In this document: positions 60,241 to 64,000 of the stretch, piece by piece
How positions within the stretch are numbered: position 1 is the first letter of the stretch
Layout of the letters: every line of letters starts with the position of its first letter
Assembly: GCA_036345935.2 (NCBI GenBank)
Contig: JADWOT020000989.1
Location: 46,001 to 110,000, forward strand
Reading direction: 5' to 3'
Source of the DNA: Taenia hydatigena
Taxonomy: Eukaryota > Platyhelminthes > Cestoda > Cyclophyllidea > Taeniidae
Length of the DNA stretch: 64,000 nucleotides
Notes under the pieces: generated by a model
The model's database searches: none
What the model saw: the letters and a program-made list of their open reading frames with translations, nothing else
Told to the model about the DNA's origin: nothing
Translations under genes and position numbers: made by a program

Positions 60241-60558
60241 CTCTGTTGGCTTGAAGTGAAAGGACAAAGTTACAGAGAATACAACAACTTAAATTCTGCT
60301 TGGTTGATGATGATTTTGTACTTCCTGTGATTGTGTTCCACCCGGCGGACACCGTCATTGCAACGATTTTAAGGTTCTACATTTGCTGTTAGATATTCTT
60401 CGTTGATTATTCTAAAAGTTTAACCCTATTGCTGCATTTAGCCAGTGTTTTGCACACCTTCGTTTGAGTTAATGAGGTGACTTTATAAGTAAATGTAGCC
60501 TTCCGTTCGCCATTAAGTTTTCCTATATTTTTCCGAGAATCATAGACGTGGCTGCTCA
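60241..60558. other. No gene recognised
   Basis: Contains the presumed upstream region of the next candidate gene. T-rich near 60510-60540, with no clear promoter element. Confidence 0.3.
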
Positions 60559-61367
60559 GTGCATTTTAATGAATTATTAACAGCCTGGAACAGAATTAGT
60601 ATGGCAGGAATGTCGCTCTGTTGGCGATGTCTAGACCTAAACGATTTTCCTTGTAAAAATGACGCTTTGGAGAACAGTTGCTCCTCTGCAAGATTGTTCA
60701 TCAAGCCACCAAATATCTTCTGCCGTAATCTTGATAAACAGGCGATCGAAAGCTCTAAGTCCACTGTGGATCCGTTGCTCTATACACCGGATGCTTTATC
60801 TGATAATGATTGGACGTCTACCGTCTGGCAAAATTGGACAAATCTTTTGATTATCCTCGACAACTCGTTCGGTAAAAATGAAATGGACGAAATTGCAAAT
60901 GCAAATGGCATTTTTTTGCCACATTTTGCGTTCAATGTTTTAAAATTTGCATATGGAATGATGATGATGCAGCATGAGAGCCATTCATCAATCCATTTAT
61001 TTCTTTCCATCTTCCTGAAGCTTGTTTTGTGCAGGTTAGCGATTACCTTGTAGAACACCGTGGAAAAATTTTGCTCGTTTTTAGCGATGATTGCGGTCAT
61101 TCTTCTGGCGTGCACAGTATTTCATCAGCACTAAAACCATCCGATTTGCCGACTCAAACTAATTGGTTGATTCGCAGTGTCGTGAATGGCTGTCTTTGCT
61201 TACGGAATGAACAGGAGGCGCCTGTGATGGTCGTTACTAAGGTTTGGGATTGTATTTCTCTTAAAAATCGGAATATGCAGTTTGATAAGTTAACCTTGCT
61301 TTTATTTCTAACTTATGTCATAGCTGACTGTGATGAACTACTTTTCAAGCCCAGGTGGATACGTTGA
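60559..61367 (+). CDS. Putative two-exon gene, family unknown
   Basis: The first frame (from ATG 60559) is open for 164 codons and has near its start LCWRCLDLNDFPC, a pair of C-x2-C-type cysteines, then WTSTVWQNWTNLLIILDNSF. It could leave at GTTTTA (60937) and rejoin at 61035 after a strong acceptor tract ending TTTTGTGCAG. Both sides are phase 0, giving FLPHFAFN joined to VSDYLVEHRGKILLVFSDDC. The second exon stays open to 61367 (or to a weak donor at 61242). The donor is poor, and the unspliced frame also stops naturally at 61053. No domain is recognised. It is not visibly part of any repeat family. Confidence 0.35.
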
Positions 61368-61789
61368 AGAGGTGGTTGTTGATTAACGGTTAACCGAATC
61401 AAAGTTAAACATTTCTCCGTGAATGGTTTGAGATTCAATCGATCGCTTGTGACATGGTTTCCTTGGTTTCTGCAGTAGCTATCCACACTTTGGTGTTTCT
61501 GTTGCGGTACTGTGTTTGTTTAACAGTTGTAGTTTTCTGTTCATGCAAGATCAGCCTAATTAATGGCAGGTCGACATAATGTAATCAGTGAAGACTTGAT
61601 ATGGTTGACATTGCCGAGCAAAACCATCAGTTTGGAGTAGCTACGGTGACCTTGGAAATGTGAATAACGGTTATCAAAGTCCGAGTATGATGTAAGATGT
61701 ATGATGATAGCACTGAATTGGTGTTTCGGCTTGCATTTACATTCATAACTGCCGCTGATGCTTTGCACATTCGATGTCTAACTACTTGA
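61368..61789. other. No gene recognised
   Basis: Only frames below 75 codons are present, with no domain and no repeat match. Confidence 0.35.
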
Positions 61790-62470
61790 TGGTTTCGGTG
61801 CCCTCTTCAGAGCACACTAGAGGGGATGCTATGTAGTCTAACGTTTAGTGCATACATTGTGTTCTACATGTTTGTTGAGCTGCTGTTGATCGAAACATCG
61901 TGTTGTCTCCTCTTGTGTTTCGACCTGTTGCACGTTTCCTGTTTGCGAATTACCGCTTTAAAATGCGTAGGCTGTATACGGTTTTGATGTAGCCAAGATT
62001 GCTTTTACTTGCCATATCATTTTAAAGGTACGGATTCGAGCCAAAAAAGCGCCTAGCATGCGATATGGCATTGTCAAGCGATAATTAATATAAGCTATAC
62101 CTGAGTGGATAAGAGACGTTGTTGTCGCACTTTGTTTGCCAACAAAAATCGAATGACATAGAGATAGAAAATTTACAAGATGTGGTGACAAAATTCATCC
62201 TAAAAATGTTTATAAAACTTGGTTGTTTTGTCCTGTCTGTTAAATGCAACACATCACGTATTTTTGAGATTAAAGTGCGCATGATGTTTGCAATGTTCAA
62301 GGCACACGCCAAATGCCGATTGCGTATTTTGTTAAGTGTAAAAAGTCTTTAAGTTAGTGAAATCGCTCATCATTCTCGAAGTCATCAGCGATAGCCGCTT
62401 TCCACCCCGTTGGAAAATTGGTTTCATCGCTACACAAAATGCCGATTTTGGCAAAAGTGAGCAGTATTTT
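61790..62470 (+). repeat. R3 interspersed repeat, copy truncated on the right
   Basis: Matches the left part of 35480-36385 and of 6240-7240. It shares TTGTTGAGCTGCTGTT (61870 and 35490), ATTGCTTTTACTTGCC (about 61998) and the dyad block at 62377-62416, which has six or more changes here. Similarity fades after GGCAAAAGTGAG. Confidence 0.65.
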
Positions 62471-63525
62471 TATATCCTTGAGTTAGTCGCATCTGCAACA
62501 AATTGACAGCTTAAACGTCAAATCATCGATCCTGAAAATTAGTTCATAAGCTACTCATTGATGCATTTCCTATGAATAAAGGATCATACAAACCCAAAAT
62601 TTGACCAGCATTGCCTTCATCATTCTTTGTTTCTATCTTTTATTCCTAGTATCAAATATGTGCTTCACTTTTTGATAGTCTCAAGCTGGTGCCTACCTTT
62701 GACCTTTAAAAGGACGCACCTTGAGTAAATGGAAAGATTTAAAGACAACTTATGGAGCCAGGACATCAATGTCTATGCTACTTATTTGCACATTGTTTTA
62801 GGCGAATGACGAATCATTTTTCGCCCAGATGATACGCCAAGCACCAGTGTTGTAGCGGAGGTGATGAAAGCGTTTTTTGGGTCCTACTCTATCAAATCAG
62901 TGCGACGTAGAATGCGTTTATTTTCCATTCCTTCTCCTTTATTTTTTAATAGCGCAGTTGGTGACTTACAATTCGTTTAGCAGACATCATTTACTGCACT
63001 GTTTTACGACACTGACGACAAGAGTGGCATAAAGCAAAGATGAAATATATTTTGTCGTACAGATTGGATTAGAGCTTACCAACATGGTTTGGCAACCTCG
63101 TCGCACATCTTTCAGTCAGTTATCACATAGCGGTTGGTGACTAAAACAAAAACATTCACAAATTAGTCACGCCAGCCATTAGCACTCACGCGCATCAAAA
63201 AACGTTATCGAAATAACACGTCACTGTTCCCTCTCAATCACTTTACCAGGGCTTGAGTTCCGTCCAGCTTGATTATAGTGATTGGTAGGGAATAGGCGTG
63301 CATCGGCCATCGGTTGTGTCCTTCACTCCTCCAAAGACCGCTGACCTAAGGCAACATATGCTTTACCCAAAAAAAATGCAATCCGTTAGAGTAGGCTGTC
63401 AAATGTCTATTCAATCTGGTCTCGATTAACTCCGGAGGAGCGGTTATGCAATGCTGGAAGATGGTTACTAATTGAGGCCACTTCTGTACTCCAGTTACAA
63501 TTCCATGTGCCTCAGATCCTATGCC
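62471..63525. other. No gene recognised
   Basis: No frame of interest, no repeat match and no RNA gene recognised. Confidence 0.35.
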
Positions 63526-63918
63526 CTAAAAGCGTTCACCTCGTAGTTGATTCGTGTTGACACTAGTTTTCGGTTTCAAAGGTCTCATCGACTTAAATGG
63601 AAGGCGTTTCATGCTCAAAATTTTGTAGTCGAATGATGGATCAGTTGAGAAAAGGAGTGGTGATTGGGGCCAGGTAAAACATGTTCGATACTCTGTGTCT
63701 AAGTTCGTACTATCCTTCCGAGAAGAAGAGCACGAACTGATGAAAGACTGTAGTGTTTTTTTCCTTCCGACAGGAATTTTCCGTTTTTTCCTCGATCTTT
63801 CGCTATCGCTCTCCCTTGCAGCCTCATTTGCTATGACCCAGTTCAGATGGCACCAATTAATGGGTGTTTTGGGCAAAAGTGAGGTCAGTCGAAGCAGCGT
63901 TGAGATCCGTATACACAT
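63526..63918 (-). CDS. Putative basic protein exon, 130 codons, family unknown
   Basis: The minus-strand frame from ATG 63918 to TAG 63526 is open. It contains SRKKRKIPVGRKK, a nuclear-localisation-like basic patch, a Ser-rich stretch, TEYRTCFTWPQSP, and a basic tail (KRLPFKSMRPLKPKTS). The E-Y-x3-F-x-W pattern faintly recalls repeats of the MDM1 microtubule-binding family, but a single weak motif is not enough to name it. The 5' part may be intron, since several AG acceptors precede the basic patch. The plus strand is open over 63695-63922 as well and cannot be excluded. Confidence 0.27.
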   Translation of the reverse strand: MCIRISTLLRLTSLLPKTPINWCHLNWVIANEAARESDSERSRKKRKIPVGRKKTLQSFISSCSSSRKDSTNLDTEYRTCFTWPQSPLLFSTDPSFDYKILSMKRLPFKSMRPLKPKTSVNTNQLRGERF

Positions 63919-64000
63919 GTAAATAAGAAAAGCTTAGGACGTTTGAGGCGTTGATTTTGAAGTACTGTAAATGAGATTTCTGGAAGTGAACTGACCCGTT

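Noticed and set aside
1..64000. CRISPR arrays, rRNA genes, bacterial operons
   Set aside because: No regularly spaced identical repeats, no rRNA-like conserved blocks, and gene density and splice signals are eukaryotic.

Overview
The window is typical of a repeat-dense metazoan nuclear genome. It shows no bacterial gene packing, operons or ribosome-binding sites. Most open frames are short (60-100 codons) and conflict between strands. The few believable coding pieces sit between GT-AG splice signals and some of the introns are very short (38, 42, 45 and 74 nt). Short intron classes of this kind are known in tapeworms, and the degenerate Ty3/Gypsy elements would fit a helminth, so a flatworm (possibly a cestode) is my inference. 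It is not proven. All homology statements come from reading by eye.

Most of the window is old interspersed repeat sequence. I recognise nine families by comparing the window with itself, named here R1 to R9. Five of them occur in a fixed order (R1-R3-R4-R5-R6, then R2 in one copy) and appear both forward and inverted. R1 fills 1-3020 and returns inverted at 31490-34050. R2 lies at 3990-5342, 46350-47712 and 50560-51030. R3 lies at 6240-7240, 35480-36385 and 61790-62470, and inverted at about 30790-31490. The block R3-R4-R5-R6 at 35480-39840 is mirrored by an inverted copy at 27590-31490, which gives two arms of about 4 kb around a spacer of about 4 kb. R7 follows the inverted R1 directly (34050-35060) and recurs at 44150-45050.

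Candidate genes lie in the gaps between repeats. The best is an F-box protein at 15937-16908 (+) that resembles FBXO4, with an F-box followed by an atypical GTPase-like domain; its two in-frame stops each fall inside a GT-AG stretch of about 40 nt. A four-exon gene of about 159 codons at 41271-41946 (+) has phase-consistent 38- and 42-nt introns. Zinc-finger exons lie at 23540-23966 (+). Weaker candidates are at 9101-9329 (+), 17361-17971 (-), 60559-61367 (+) and 63526-63918 (-). These genes do not form a pathway that I can see.

A decayed Ty3/Gypsy retrotransposon occupies 55856-59796 (+), with gag, a damaged protease, reverse transcriptase, RNase H and integrase in order. Its 3' flank repeats not just the LTR but also the first roughly 30 gag codons, so a second truncated copy lies head-to-tail behind it. 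A reverse-transcriptase relic of another Gypsy element lies on the minus strand at 15181-15500. I found no rRNA, no convincing tRNA and no CRISPR array.
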